From contig NZ_WHTD01000049.1 in the NCBI RefSeq assembly GCF_009379765.1, forward strand, positions 1 through 47,560: a DNA stretch of 47,560 bases, given 5' to 3'. This DNA is from Actinophytocola sp. (GTDB taxonomy: Bacteria; Actinomycetota; Actinomycetes; Mycobacteriales; Pseudonocardiaceae). Below are positions 16,743 through 24,908 of the stretch, one piece after another (positions within the stretch are counted from its first letter, which is position 1; each line of letters starts with the position of its first letter). The notes beneath the pieces are model-generated. The model was not told where the DNA came from. It ran no database searches and saw nothing but the letters and a program-made list of their open reading frames with translations. The translations under genes and the position numbers were made by a program.

Positions 16743-17621
16743 TCAATCGAGCGCCGCCAGCCGCGCGGTGATCGCGTCCACGGACCGCGGCTGCGGCAGC
16801 GCTACGGAGCGCAAGAGTTCCGCGCTCCCAGTGTACTTCTCGACCTGGTGCTGATCTTGAATGTAGACCGAGTCATCGGGGATTCCGACGTAGCCGATGG
16901 ACTGCGCCTGCTTGTGGCCCTCCGTGTCGAGGAAGTGCAACACAGTGAACTCACCCTCCAGGCCGTCGTGGCGTCCGATGGCGGTCGGCAAGACCAGGAT
17001 CTCGACATTGTCCCGCTCGGACAGGTCGAGGAGGTGGCGGAGCTGGCCGCGCATGACGGCAGGGGCGTCGTCGCCGCCGATCGGACGGTCGAGGATCGAC
17101 TCCTCGATCAGGGCCATGAGCTGGAGCGGCCGGTCCTCGGCGAACAGCCGTTCCTGGCGCTCCATGCGCAAGCCGACCAGCCGCTGCTGCTGGTCAGGCC
17201 GCACCCGAGCGCTCGGTGCGGTGACGCCGGCCGCGTACTCTCTGGTCTGCACCAGGGCCGGTAGCACCAGCGGCATGTAGTAGATGACATGTGAGGCCAA
17301 GCCTTCGAGGCCGACATAGGTTCTGAGCCAGTCGGGGATGATGTCGTTCCAGCGCGCCAGCCAACTGCTCTGGTCGGCGCGGCCGGCGAGCACGGACAGG
17401 CGCTCGACGTCGTGGTGCGGTGCGCCGTACAACTCCAGCAGTCGGGTGATCTGCTCCGGGGCCGGGAAGTACCGACCGACCTCGTAGTGGCCGATCATGC
17501 CCGACGAGATGCCGAGCGCCTTGGCGGCCGCGGACTGGGATACGCCGGACTGCTTGCGGTAGTTGGTCAGCTCCACGCCGATCAGCCAGCGCAGCGCCGG
17601 AGGATCGCTTCGTTCCGCCAC
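16743..17621 (-). CDS. XRE-family HTH regulator with DUF5753 domain
   Basis: 292 residues from a GTG at 17621 with AAGGAGG 7 bp upstream. The N-terminal HTH (SQSAAAKALGISSGMIGHYE) occupies about residues 22-75. The remaining 200 residues are the actinomycete DUF5753 ligand/partner domain (MPLVLPALVQTREYAAGV, RLVGLRMERQERLF). Typical of the many BldB/WhiJ-neighbour regulators that work with a DUF397 protein. It is transcribed away from the intergenic region 17622-17876, which holds an inverted repeat that could be its operator. It may regulate the neighbouring cassette. Confidence 0.9.
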   Translation of the reverse strand: MAERSDPPALRWLIGVELTNYRKQSGVSQSAAAKALGISSGMIGHYEVGRYFPAPEQITRLLELYGAPHHDVERLSVLAGRADQSSWLARWNDIIPDWLRTYVGLEGLASHVIYYMPLVLPALVQTREYAAGVTAPSARVRPDQQQRLVGLRMERQERLFAEDRPLQLMALIEESILDRPIGGDDAPAVMRGQLRHLLDLSERDNVEILVLPTAIGRHDGLEGEFTVLHFLDTEGHKQAQSIGYVGIPDDSVYIQDQHQVEKYTGSAELLRSVALPQPRSVDAITARLAALD

Positions 17622-17751
17622 TGACCTGCCTCCTTCGTCCGATGCCCGGATCGATCACGGGCCCACAGTCTGCCGGGTGATCACGGCTGGTGACACGTGC
17701 CTTCACCCAAATTGATTATCGCGCAAGCTAGTGTCATAGCCGTGACGTGTG

Positions 17752-17768
17752 CTGTACTGCTCGTACAG
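17752..17768. promoter_or_regulatory. Perfect inverted repeat in the divergent promoter region
   Basis: CTGTAC-TGCTC-GTACAG, 6-bp perfect arms with a 5-bp centre, between the XRE gene (minus) and the small plus-strand genes. Good candidate binding site for the XRE regulator or for a plasmid-type repressor. Function inferred from position. Confidence 0.4.
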
Positions 17769-17813
17769 AAGGCAGCTAGATGAGACAACACGATACGGCA
17801 CGAGGTGAGCACG

Positions 17814-17843
17814 GCGGCCGGAGGCCCCGACTCCTCCGGCCGC
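17814..17843 (+). promoter_or_regulatory. Strong 11-bp hairpin in the leader of the small-gene operon
   Basis: GCGGCCGGAGG (17814-17824) and CCTCCGGCCGC (17833-17843) pair perfectly around an 8-nt loop. It is followed by a second small stem (TCGG-CTAA-CCGA) and then the ribosome site of the 17877 gene. No T-run follows. It could be an attenuator, an RNA-stability element or a terminator. Confidence 0.4.
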
Positions 17844-17876
17844 ATCGGCTAACCGACAGCGGGAAGGACCATCGGC

Positions 17877-18257
17877 ATGCCTTGCGCCACGACAGGCGAC
17901 GCCACCACGACCCGCATCCCCTGCACGGACGGCTTCGACCGGGTGCGCTCGGTTGGCGTGTGGAGTGCGCCGAGTCGGGGACGAGTCGTGCTCGTCGCCC
18001 CACCTGCTGAAACGACATTGCTGACGCCCGATCAAGCTCGCCCGCAGGCCATGCCGGTCCGGCATGGGTCTGAGCCGTGGACGCGGAAGCTCGATCCGCG
18101 AGCTTGCCGAGGCTCACAAGCTGGCCTTCGGCACCGTACGCACGCTGTTGATCGAGACCGGCGTGACCTTGCGATCGCGAGGCGGACCGAACCGGGCGCA
18201 ACAAAAACCGAGGCAGGAGCCGCGGACATGACGATTCAGCCGACCCGCGGCGTATGA
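17877..18257 (+). CDS. Small actinomycete protein, probably frame-disrupted
   Basis: ATG at 17877 with GGAAGGA 8 bp upstream. The first ~60 residues look real, with RVVLVAPPAETTLLTPDQAR like many small actinomycete proteins that stop soon after this motif. From about 18060 the frame runs through the HTH gene at 18064 in another phase and looks non-native. A frameshift or lost stop near 18055 is likely. Function unknown. Confidence 0.4.
   Translation: MPCATTGDATTTRIPCTDGFDRVRSVGVWSAPSRGRVVLVAPPAETTLLTPDQARPQAMPVRHGSEPWTRKLDPRACRGSQAGLRHRTHAVDRDRRDLAIARRTEPGATKTEAGAADMTIQPTRGV
18064..18231 (+). CDS. Small helix-turn-helix protein (55 residues)
   Basis: ATG at 18064 to TGA at 18231. The sequence SIRELAEAHKLAFGTVRTLL followed by ETGVTLRSRGGPN is a clear HTH of the kind found in small actinomycete DNA-binding proteins. 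The Gln/Arg-rich tail ends after 55 residues. The start has no obvious ribosome site; coupling to the preceding gene is possible. Probably an accessory regulator. Confidence 0.6.
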   Translation: MGLSRGRGSSIRELAEAHKLAFGTVRTLLIETGVTLRSRGGPNRAQQKPRQEPRT

Positions 18258-18338
18258 AGCGTGGCGCCCGGTGCAGTGACTTGGAACTCCGGCACCGGGC
18301 GCCAACCACCTATCCCCGTAGATGAGGAGAGATGCACT

Positions 18339-18683
18339 GTGAGTGTACGTAACACGCTGTCAACAGACCCGGTCATCGTGACGAGCAGGACGGCGGGCGA
18401 CGACTTGGCCCTGTTCGCGTCTGGGGCCGTGGATGCCCTGGTGGCGATGACACTGCACCAGCGGGCACCGGATGACGATGCCGTCTCGATCCTGTTCGGC
18501 AAGGAGCGGGTCACCCTGGAGTTCTATGACGTCGAGAGTCTGGAACGGCTGCGGGACCTCGCGGACGAGGGAGCCCGGCGGCTGGGGGCGGCAATCGAGG
18601 CGAACGCCCGAGCGAGCGCCACCGGGGACGATGCGGTGGCTGCCGACCGGTCCGGCGAGCTGGTCGGAGGTGGCGTCCGGTGA
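18339..18683 (+). CDS. Small protein, paralogue A of a three-gene row
   Basis: 114 residues from a GTG at 18339 with AGGAGA 8 bp upstream. Unknown family. A beta-strand block (VSILFGKERVTLEFYDVESL) is followed by a helix ERLRDLADEGARRL. The same strand-helix layout occurs in the next gene. It overlaps that gene by 4 bp. Cytosolic, no membrane segment. Confidence 0.65.
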   Translation: MSVRNTLSTDPVIVTSRTAGDDLALFASGAVDALVAMTLHQRAPDDDAVSILFGKERVTLEFYDVESLERLRDLADEGARRLGAAIEANARASATGDDAVAADRSGELVGGGVR

Positions 18684-18970
18684 GCTGGACATCGGGAAGC
18701 TATGACGTGGACACCACGACCAGCCTGACGGTCGGACGCGAGGTCGAGATCGGGTTCCTCCTGAATCCGCTCTGTCCGAACAGCATCACGCTCGTGATCG
18801 GCGAGTCCATCGCTGAGGTCAGTTTCGACCCGTCAACGGTCGAGACCCTGCGCGACAAGGCGGACAAGGCGCTCCGCGAGCTGAGGGAAGCGGTCGCCAA
18901 GCGCAAGGCCGACGCAGCCGCTCAGCGTGAGCCAGCCGCGCTGCTAGGCGCGGCCGGAGTCGTCCCGTGA
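18680..18970 (+). CDS. Small protein, paralogue B of a three-gene row
   Basis: 96 residues from a GTG at 18680 overlapping the preceding stop. The block TLVIGESIAEVSFDPSTVET followed by LRDKADKALRELREAV matches the strand-helix of paralogue A. C-terminal helix rich in Lys/Ala/Glu. Unknown function. It precedes the truncated third copy by 9 bp. Confidence 0.65.
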   Translation: MSWTSGSYDVDTTTSLTVGREVEIGFLLNPLCPNSITLVIGESIAEVSFDPSTVETLRDKADKALRELREAVAKRKADAAAQREPAALLGAAGVVP

Positions 18971-18979
18971 AGTTGCCGG

Positions 18980-19336
18980 ATGGCCAGCGAGGTTGACCGT
19001 GATGGCGACATCCGATTCACCGTATGTAGCTCTGTCAACGAGGCCGACATCGTGTGTGAACCGGCCGCGCTGCACCGGTTCGCGCAACTCGCCTCGGGAA
19101 ACGGGCAGGTGTCGGCGGCGTCGCCCGCCGGGGCGTGGCCGCCGCGACGGGTATCGATCGGTCTCTGTGACCGCGCTGGCCTAGCATTGCCGGGGTGCAG
19201 ACTGCGGCGGGCGTCGTGCTTGCGGGCGGGCGTTCCACTCGGATGGGCGAGCCGAAGGCCGGACTCGAATGGCATGGCTCGACCCTGCTGTACCGCGCCT
19301 CGGCGATCCTGGCCCGGACGGTCGACGGCCCGGTGA
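18980..19336 (+). pseudogene. Truncated third paralogue at the insertion edge
   Basis: ATG at 18980. The first ~43 residues (DIRFTVCSSVNEADIVCEPA, then ALHRFAQLAS) repeat the strand-helix pattern of the two preceding genes. After about 19110 the frame loses that pattern and runs on, in the wrong phase, into the mobA-like gene that starts at 19195. I read this as a gene cut off at the junction between the accessory segment and the tungsten/molybdenum operon. Confidence 0.4.
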
Positions 19337-20040
19337 TCGTGGTGGCCGCGCCGGGGCAGGAGCTGCCGGAGCTGCCCGCCGGGGTCGCGGTGGTGGAGGA
19401 TCCCGTCGAGGGGCTGGGCCCGATGCAGGGGCTGGCCGCCGGGCTCGCCGCCGTGGCCGACCGGGCCGGCGTGGCGTTCGTCTGCTCCACCGACATGCCG
19501 TTCCTGCACCCGGCCTTCGTCCGGCGGGTGCTGCGCGGGTTGACCGGCGGGGTCGACGTGGTCCTGCCGGTGGCGCGGGGCTTCCGGCAGCCGTTGGCGG
19601 CCGGGTACCGGACCGGGCTGGCCGGGTTGGTCTCGGATCTCCTCGCGAAGGGCAACCAGCGGCCGGGCATGATCTTCAAGCACTGTGCCGTCGTGCAGCT
19701 CGACGACGCGCAGCTGCTCGACGACGCCGCGCTGGCCAGGCTCGATCCGGGGCTGGAGTCGGTGGTGAACGTCAACACTCCCGAGGACTACGCGGCGGCG
19801 CGGCACCAGAAGCCGCCGGAGGTCGTGGTCGAGCGGTTCGGCGCGCTGGCCAAGGGCGGCGGGCACCGGCCGCACGGCGTGCGGGCCGCGACGATCGGGG
19901 AGGCCGCGGAGGCGGTCGGACTCACCCTGGACCGGCACGTCGTGGCCGCGCTCAACGGCGACCAGGTCACCAAGGACGGGCGGTTGCCGCTCGTCGCGGG
20001 GGACACCGTCGCCTTCCTGTCGGCGGACGCCGGCGGCTGA
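19195..20040 (+). CDS. mobA: MobA-MoaD fusion: cofactor nucleotidyltransferase with sulfur-carrier domain
   Basis: 281 residues from a GTG at 19195. Residues 1 to about 205 are a MobA-type nucleotidyltransferase: VVLAGGRSTRMGEPK, STDMPFLHP, and NVNTPEDY near the end. MobA attaches GMP to the metal-pterin cofactor. Residues about 210-281 are a ubiquitin-fold MoaD/ThiS-like domain (VVVERFGALAKGGG ... VVAALNGDQVTKDGRLPLVA) ending in a free Gly-Gly directly before the stop, as needed for a thiocarboxylate sulfur carrier. The two activities lie at different steps of one pathway; I know of no standard fusion of these two. The next gene is the aldehyde oxidoreductase, 16 bp on. The promoter is probably in or left of the insertion edge. 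Confidence 0.82.
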   Translation: MQTAAGVVLAGGRSTRMGEPKAGLEWHGSTLLYRASAILARTVDGPVIVVAAPGQELPELPAGVAVVEDPVEGLGPMQGLAAGLAAVADRAGVAFVCSTDMPFLHPAFVRRVLRGLTGGVDVVLPVARGFRQPLAAGYRTGLAGLVSDLLAKGNQRPGMIFKHCAVVQLDDAQLLDDAALARLDPGLESVVNVNTPEDYAAARHQKPPEVVVERFGALAKGGGHRPHGVRAATIGEAAEAVGLTLDRHVVAALNGDQVTKDGRLPLVAGDTVAFLSADAGG

Positions 20041-20056
20041 GGCCTACAGTCGGGAT

Positions 20057-21859
20057 ATGGCGCCTGGTGGTTTCTTCGGACGAGCGCTGGTCGTCGACGT
20101 CGGCGGTCGGGCGGCGACGGGCACCCCGTTCGAGCTCGGCGAACGGGTACTGCGGTCCTACCTCGGCGGCGTCGGCCTGGGCACCTGGCTCATGCACCGG
20201 CTCGCCCCACCGCGGGTGGACCCGTTGGCGCCGGAGGCCCCGCTGGCGTTCGTGTTCTCCTCGCAGGTCGGGACTCCGCTGACCACCAGCGCCAAGTTCG
20301 CGGTCGTGGCCAAGTCGCCGTTGACGGGGTTGCTCACCGACGCGCTCGCGTCCAGCCAGTTCGCCATCTCCGGCAAGCTCACCGGGCACGACGCGATCGT
20401 GATCCGCGGCCGCGCCGACGAGCTGTCGGTGCTGCTCATCGACGGTGACGGCGTGCGCCTCGAACCCGCTCCGGAGCTGGCCGGGCTGCCCGCCGCGGAC
20501 GCGGAAACCGCGGCCAGGCAACGGTTCGGACGCGGCTGGCGCACCGCGGCCATCGGCCCGGCCGGCGAGCGTGGCGTACGGTACGCGACCATCAGTCACG
20601 ACGGTCGGCACGCGGGGCGGGGCGGGCTCGGTGCCGTGCTGGGTGCGAAGAACATCAAGGCCGTGCTGGTCAAGGCGGCGACCAAGGTCGGCGTCGCCGA
20701 CCAGGCCGGTGTCCTCGCCGCCGCCCGTGACCTGCGCAAGCGCAGCTTCGGCCCGGCCACCGCCAAGTACCGGGAGCTGGGGACGCTCGCGAACCTGTTG
20801 GCGTTCAACGCGGTCAGCACCCTGCCCACGCGCAACTTCACCGCCGCCACGTTCGACGGCGCGCCCCGGCTCGCGGCCGAGGAGCTGCACGAGCTGCGCG
20901 GCGTGGCCCGCAACAGCTGCGCCTCCTGCTCCATCGGCTGCGAGCACATCTACGCGCGCAAGGGTGGCGGCAGCCAGCGCATGGAGTACGAGAACGTCTT
21001 CGCCCTTGGCCCGTTGTGCGGGGTGTCCGACCCGGACGACGTGTTCGCCGCGAGTGCGCGCTGCGACGAGCTCGGGATCGACACCATCTCCGCGGGGGGC
21101 ACGATCGCGTGGGCCATGGAGTGCGTCGAGCGCGGCCTCATCGACGAACCGTGGCTGAGGTTCGGCGACGGCGCGTCGCTGCTGCGGGCGCTGAACGAGA
21201 TCGGCGGCCGGACGCCGGGGCTGGGGGAGCTGCTGGCCCAGGGGTCGCGCCACGCGGCCGGCGCGGTCGGCCACGGCTCGATCGACTTCGCGCCGCAGGT
21301 CAAGGGCATGGAGATGCCGGGCTACGAGCCACGCAGCCTGCAGTCGATGGCGCTCGGGCTCGCGGTGAACGCACGCGGCGCGGACCACAACCGGTCCGGC
21401 GCCTACGAGGCCGACCTGTCCGGTGACCTGGACCGGTTCGACGGCGGCTCGGCCCATGTCGCCGCCGCGGTCGACACCGAGGACCGCGCCGCGGTCATGG
21501 ACTCGATGATCTTGTGCAAGTTCCTGCGCGGCGTGTTCGCCGACCCCTTCACCGAGTGGGCCGGTTTGCTCGGTCTGGTCACCGGGTGGCAGCTCGACGC
21601 CGACGAGCTCCGGGTCGCCGCGCGGCGGATCGTGCGCGCGAAAAGAGCCTTCAACCTGCGGGAAGGTGCGACCGCCGCGGACGACACGCTCCCGGCGCGG
21701 ATGTTGGCGACGCCGCTGGAGCTGGGCTCCGGCCGCAGCGCCACGCTCAGCGCCGACCGGCTGCGTTCCATGATCGCCGGCTACTACCGGGCGCGGGATT
21801 TGGACGAGGGCGGCAAGGTCGCCCCGGAGGATCTGGCGGATCTCCTGCTGGACGCCTAG
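20057..21859 (+). CDS. aor: Aldehyde:ferredoxin oxidoreductase (tungsten enzyme family)
   Basis: 600 residues, full length for the AOR family. Domains: N-terminal metal-bispterin domain (LRSYLGGVGLGTWLM, SAKFAVVAKSPLTG) and helical C-terminal domains. The [4Fe-4S] ligands are visible as C288-x2-C291-x3-C295 (NSCASCSIGC) and C487 (MILCKFLRG). Known members carry tungsten with two pterins and oxidise aldehydes to acids, or run in reverse on acids with low-potential electrons. In this operon electrons could go to the NuoE/F-type subunits encoded downstream. Such genes are uncommon in aerobic actinomycetes. Metal identity and substrate are inferred. Confidence 0.92.
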   Translation: MAPGGFFGRALVVDVGGRAATGTPFELGERVLRSYLGGVGLGTWLMHRLAPPRVDPLAPEAPLAFVFSSQVGTPLTTSAKFAVVAKSPLTGLLTDALASSQFAISGKLTGHDAIVIRGRADELSVLLIDGDGVRLEPAPELAGLPAADAETAARQRFGRGWRTAAIGPAGERGVRYATISHDGRHAGRGGLGAVLGAKNIKAVLVKAATKVGVADQAGVLAAARDLRKRSFGPATAKYRELGTLANLLAFNAVSTLPTRNFTAATFDGAPRLAAEELHELRGVARNSCASCSIGCEHIYARKGGGSQRMEYENVFALGPLCGVSDPDDVFAASARCDELGIDTISAGGTIAWAMECVERGLIDEPWLRFGDGASLLRALNEIGGRTPGLGELLAQGSRHAAGAVGHGSIDFAPQVKGMEMPGYEPRSLQSMALGLAVNARGADHNRSGAYEADLSGDLDRFDGGSAHVAAAVDTEDRAAVMDSMILCKFLRGVFADPFTEWAGLLGLVTGWQLDADELRVAARRIVRAKRAFNLREGATAADDTLPARMLATPLELGSGRSATLSADRLRSMIAGYYRARDLDEGGKVAPEDLADLLLDA

Positions 21860-21908
21860 CGTCGGCGCTGCGACGCGCGGTCGTGTGACTGAGAAGTGTA
21901 TGTTGTAT

Positions 21909-21920
21909 GTGGTATACCAC
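21909..21920. promoter_or_regulatory. Perfect 12-bp palindrome upstream of the formate dehydrogenase gene
   Basis: GTGGTATACCAC, 19 bp before the fdh start, in the 79-bp gap after the AOR gene. TGGTATACCA matches the general operator form of GntR/FadR-type repressors. AT-rich sequence just upstream (TGTATGTTGTATG) could hold a -10 element, so fdh may have its own regulated promoter. Confidence 0.5.
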
Positions 21921-21938
21921 TCGAGTGACGGGACTGAG

Positions 21939-24908
21939 ATGACGACTCTCGAGGAGCCTGTCACGTCCGTACGGACCGTGACGGCCGAGATCGACGGCCA
22001 GCCGGTGACCGTGCCGGACGGCACCACCATCTACGACGCGGCGAGACAGGTCGGCGTCGACATTCCGGTGCTGTGCCACAACGAGCGCTACGACCCGGTC
22101 GGCGTGTGCCGGATGTGCGTGGTCGACACCGGCGGGCGAGTGTTCGCGGCCGCCTGCGTGCGCCCGTGCGAGGACGGCATGGAGGTCAGGACCAGCACTC
22201 CGGAGCTCGAACGCAACCGAGCCACGTTGACCGAGCTGCTGATCTCCGACCAGCCGCCGCGCGCCGAGGACCCGAAGCAGACGACCACCGGCGACAACAT
22301 GCTGCTGGACCTCGCCGACCGGTTCGACGTGGCTCGCGAGACCACCGATCTGCCGTGCGGCTCCGGCCGGGGCCACGACTCGTCGAACCCGGTCATCGAG
22401 GTCAACCACGACGCCTGCATCCTGTGCGACCGCTGCGTCCGGGCGTGCGACGACATCCAGGGCAACGACGTCATCGGCCGTTCCGGCAAGGGGTACGCGA
22501 CCACGATCGCGTTCGACCTCAACGACCCGATGGGCGCCAGCTCCTGTGTGACCTGCGGTGAGTGCGTGCAGGCCTGCCCCACCGGCGCGCTGACCAACAA
22601 GGCGATCAACAACATCCCGATCCAGCCGCGCGAGCAGCTCGACGCGGTCGACAGCGTGTGCCCGTACTGCGGCGTCGGCTGCGCGCTCACCTACTACGTG
22701 GACCGGTCGCGGGACGCGATCGCGTTCGCTGAGGGCCGCGACCAGCCGGGGTCGAAGAGCCGGCTGTGCGTCAAGGGCCGCTACGGCTGGGACTACGCGG
22801 CCTCCCCGCAGCGGCTCACCATGCCGCTGATCCGCATCGACTCGGCCTACCCGAAGGGCCCGCTGTCCGCGGACGTGCGCGGGGACACCAGGGGAGACAC
22901 CGAGAACGACCGCGGTCGGGGCGGCGCCGGCGGCAACCGCAGCGGTGGCGGGCGGAGCGAGAAGAAGAAGGGCCGCGACGGGCGCCGCAAGCCCGGCGGG
23001 CTCGTCGACTACGACGAGGTCATGCCCTACTTCCGGGAGGCCACCTGGGAGGAGGCGCTCGACCTCGTCGCCCGGCGGCTCAAGGAGATCCACGCGACGG
23101 GCGGGCCCGGCGCGATCGCCGGCTTCGGCTCGGCGAAGTGCTCGAACGAGGAGGCCTACCTCTTCCAGAAGCTGATCCGGGCCGGGTTCGGCACGAACAA
23201 CGTCGACCACTGCACCCGGCTGTGCCACGCCTCGTCGGTCGCGGCCCTGTTCGAGGGCGTCGGCTCCGGCGCGGTCTCCACCACGTACGGCGACGTCGCC
23301 AACGCCGACGTCGTGATCATCACCGGGTCCAACCCGACCGCGAACCACCCGGTGGCGAGCTCGTTCTTCAAGCAGGCCCGCCGGCTCGGCACGAAGATCA
23401 TCTATGTCGACCCGCGGGCCAGCACGGTCGCCGAGCACGCCGACTACCACTGCCAGGTCAAGCCGGGCACCGATGTGGCGTTCTACAACGCGATCATGCA
23501 CGAGGTGATCCGGCTCGGGCTGATCGACCGGGACTTCATCGCGGCCCGCGTGTCGAACTACGAGGAGTTGGCCCGCACGGTCGCCGACTACCCGCCGGAG
23601 CGGGCCGCGCAGATCACCGGCGTGGCCGCCGACGAGATCCGCGAGGTCGCCCGGGTGTGGGGCGAGGCGAAGAGCGGCGTCATCTACTGGGGGATGGGCA
23701 TCTCCCAGCACACCACCGGCACCGACAACGCCCGCTGTCTGATCGCGCTGTGCTCGATCACCGGCAACGTCGGCCGGCCCGGCACGGGACTGCACCCGCT
23801 GCGTGGGCAGAACAACGTGCAGGGCGCCTCCGACGCCGGGCTGATCCCCATGTTCTACCCCGACTACCAGGGCGTGGACGCGGACGCGACCCGGCAGCGG
23901 TTCGAGCGGGCGTGGGGCGCTCGGCTGGACCCGAACCGTGGCCTGACCGTCACCGAGATCATCGGCTCGGTGCTCAAGCCCGGTGGTGTGCGCGGCATGT
24001 ACATGCTGGGGGAGAACCCGTTCCTGTCCGACCCCAACATCAACAAGGTGCGCAAGGCGTTGGCGGCGCTGGACTTCCTGGTGGTGCAGGACATCTTCCT
24101 CACCGAGACCGCCGAGTTCGCCGACGTGATCCTGCCGGCGTCGTCGTACCTGGAGAAGGACGGGAGCTACACCAACACCGACCGCCGGGTGCAGTTGGGC
24201 CGCAAGGTCATGGACCCGCCCGGTCAGGCGCGGGTCGACTGGGAGATCGTCCAGGACATCGCGCGGCGGATCGGGCTGGACTGGTCCTACTCCTCGCCGA
24301 GCGAGGTGTTCGACGAGATGGTCGCGCTCATGCCGTCGTACGAGAACCTGCGCCACGACAACCTCGGGCTGTCCGGAAAGCTCTACCCCAACGCCGATCC
24401 CGAGCACTCCGACGGGACCGTGGTCCTGTTCGACGAGCGGTTCAACACCGACGACGGCTTGGCGCACCTCGTGGCGGCGCAGTGGCTCCCGGCCAAGGAG
24501 CTGCCGGACGCGGAGTACCCGCTGGTGCTCAACACCGGCCGGCTGCTCGAGCACTGGCACACCGGCTCGATGACTCGGCGGTCCTTCGCACTGGACACGA
24601 TCGCGCCGATCGCCGAGGTGTACATGCACCCGAAGGACGCCGCCGACCGCGGCCTCGCGCACGGCGAGCTGGTCCGGGTGCGGTCCCGGCGTGGCGTCAT
24701 CGACCTGAAGGTGCGCATCTCCCATCGCGAGCAGCTGGGCAACGTCTTCATCCCGTTCCACTTCCGGGAGGCGGCGGCCAACCTGCTGACGATCGACGAG
24801 ATCGACCCCGTCGGCAAGATCCCCGAGTTCAAGTTCTGCGCGGTCGAGGTCGAGGCGCCGGGCGCGGCGCACGCGAGGTCAACGGCAACGCTGGGAGCGG
24901 CGGAATGA
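21939..24908 (+). CDS. fdhA: Formate dehydrogenase alpha subunit, NAD-linked type (Cys form)
   Basis: 989 residues from ATG 21939 (ACTGAG upstream; the frame is open earlier but only from here resembles the family). Order: [2Fe-2S] domain with C46, C57, C60, C73; two [4Fe-4S] ferredoxin motifs (CILCDRCVRAC, CVTCGECVQAC); a further cluster (CPYCGVGC); then the molybdopterin core. The active site is HCTRLCHASS with C429 and H430, so it is a Cys rather than selenocysteine enzyme. The core ends in the molydopterin-binding C-terminal domain. It oxidises formate to CO2 (or the reverse) and passes electrons to the NuoE/F fusion encoded 4 bp overlapping downstream. Odd: residues about 307-356 are a Gly/Arg/Lys-rich hydrophilic insert. 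Confidence 0.94.
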   Translation: MTTLEEPVTSVRTVTAEIDGQPVTVPDGTTIYDAARQVGVDIPVLCHNERYDPVGVCRMCVVDTGGRVFAAACVRPCEDGMEVRTSTPELERNRATLTELLISDQPPRAEDPKQTTTGDNMLLDLADRFDVARETTDLPCGSGRGHDSSNPVIEVNHDACILCDRCVRACDDIQGNDVIGRSGKGYATTIAFDLNDPMGASSCVTCGECVQACPTGALTNKAINNIPIQPREQLDAVDSVCPYCGVGCALTYYVDRSRDAIAFAEGRDQPGSKSRLCVKGRYGWDYAASPQRLTMPLIRIDSAYPKGPLSADVRGDTRGDTENDRGRGGAGGNRSGGGRSEKKKGRDGRRKPGGLVDYDEVMPYFREATWEEALDLVARRLKEIHATGGPGAIAGFGSAKCSNEEAYLFQKLIRAGFGTNNVDHCTRLCHASSVAALFEGVGSGAVSTTYGDVANADVVIITGSNPTANHPVASSFFKQARRLGTKIIYVDPRASTVAEHADYHCQVKPGTDVAFYNAIMHEVIRLGLIDRDFIAARVSNYEELARTVADYPPERAAQITGVAADEIREVARVWGEAKSGVIYWGMGISQHTTGTDNARCLIALCSITGNVGRPGTGLHPLRGQNNVQGASDAGLIPMFYPDYQGVDADATRQRFERAWGARLDPNRGLTVTEIIGSVLKPGGVRGMYMLGENPFLSDPNINKVRKALAALDFLVVQDIFLTETAEFADVILPASSYLEKDGSYTNTDRRVQLGRKVMDPPGQARVDWEIVQDIARRIGLDWSYSSPSEVFDEMVALMPSYENLRHDNLGLSGKLYPNADPEHSDGTVVLFDERFNTDDGLAHLVAAQWLPAKELPDAEYPLVLNTGRLLEHWHTGSMTRRSFALDTIAPIAEVYMHPKDAADRGLAHGELVRVRSRRGVIDLKVRISHREQLGNVFIPFHFREAAANLLTIDEIDPVGKIPEFKFCAVEVEAPGAAHARSTATLGAAE

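Noticed and set aside
23223..23225. Selenocysteine in the formate dehydrogenase active site
   Set aside because: The codon is TGC (Cys429), so no recoding is needed there.
21747..24872. A 1041-codon minus-strand open frame opposite fdhA, and similar long frames opposite other genes
   Set aside because: No domain pattern; composition (Arg/His/Val/Asp repeats) is that of a high-GC antisense shadow, while the plus strand has clear family motifs.
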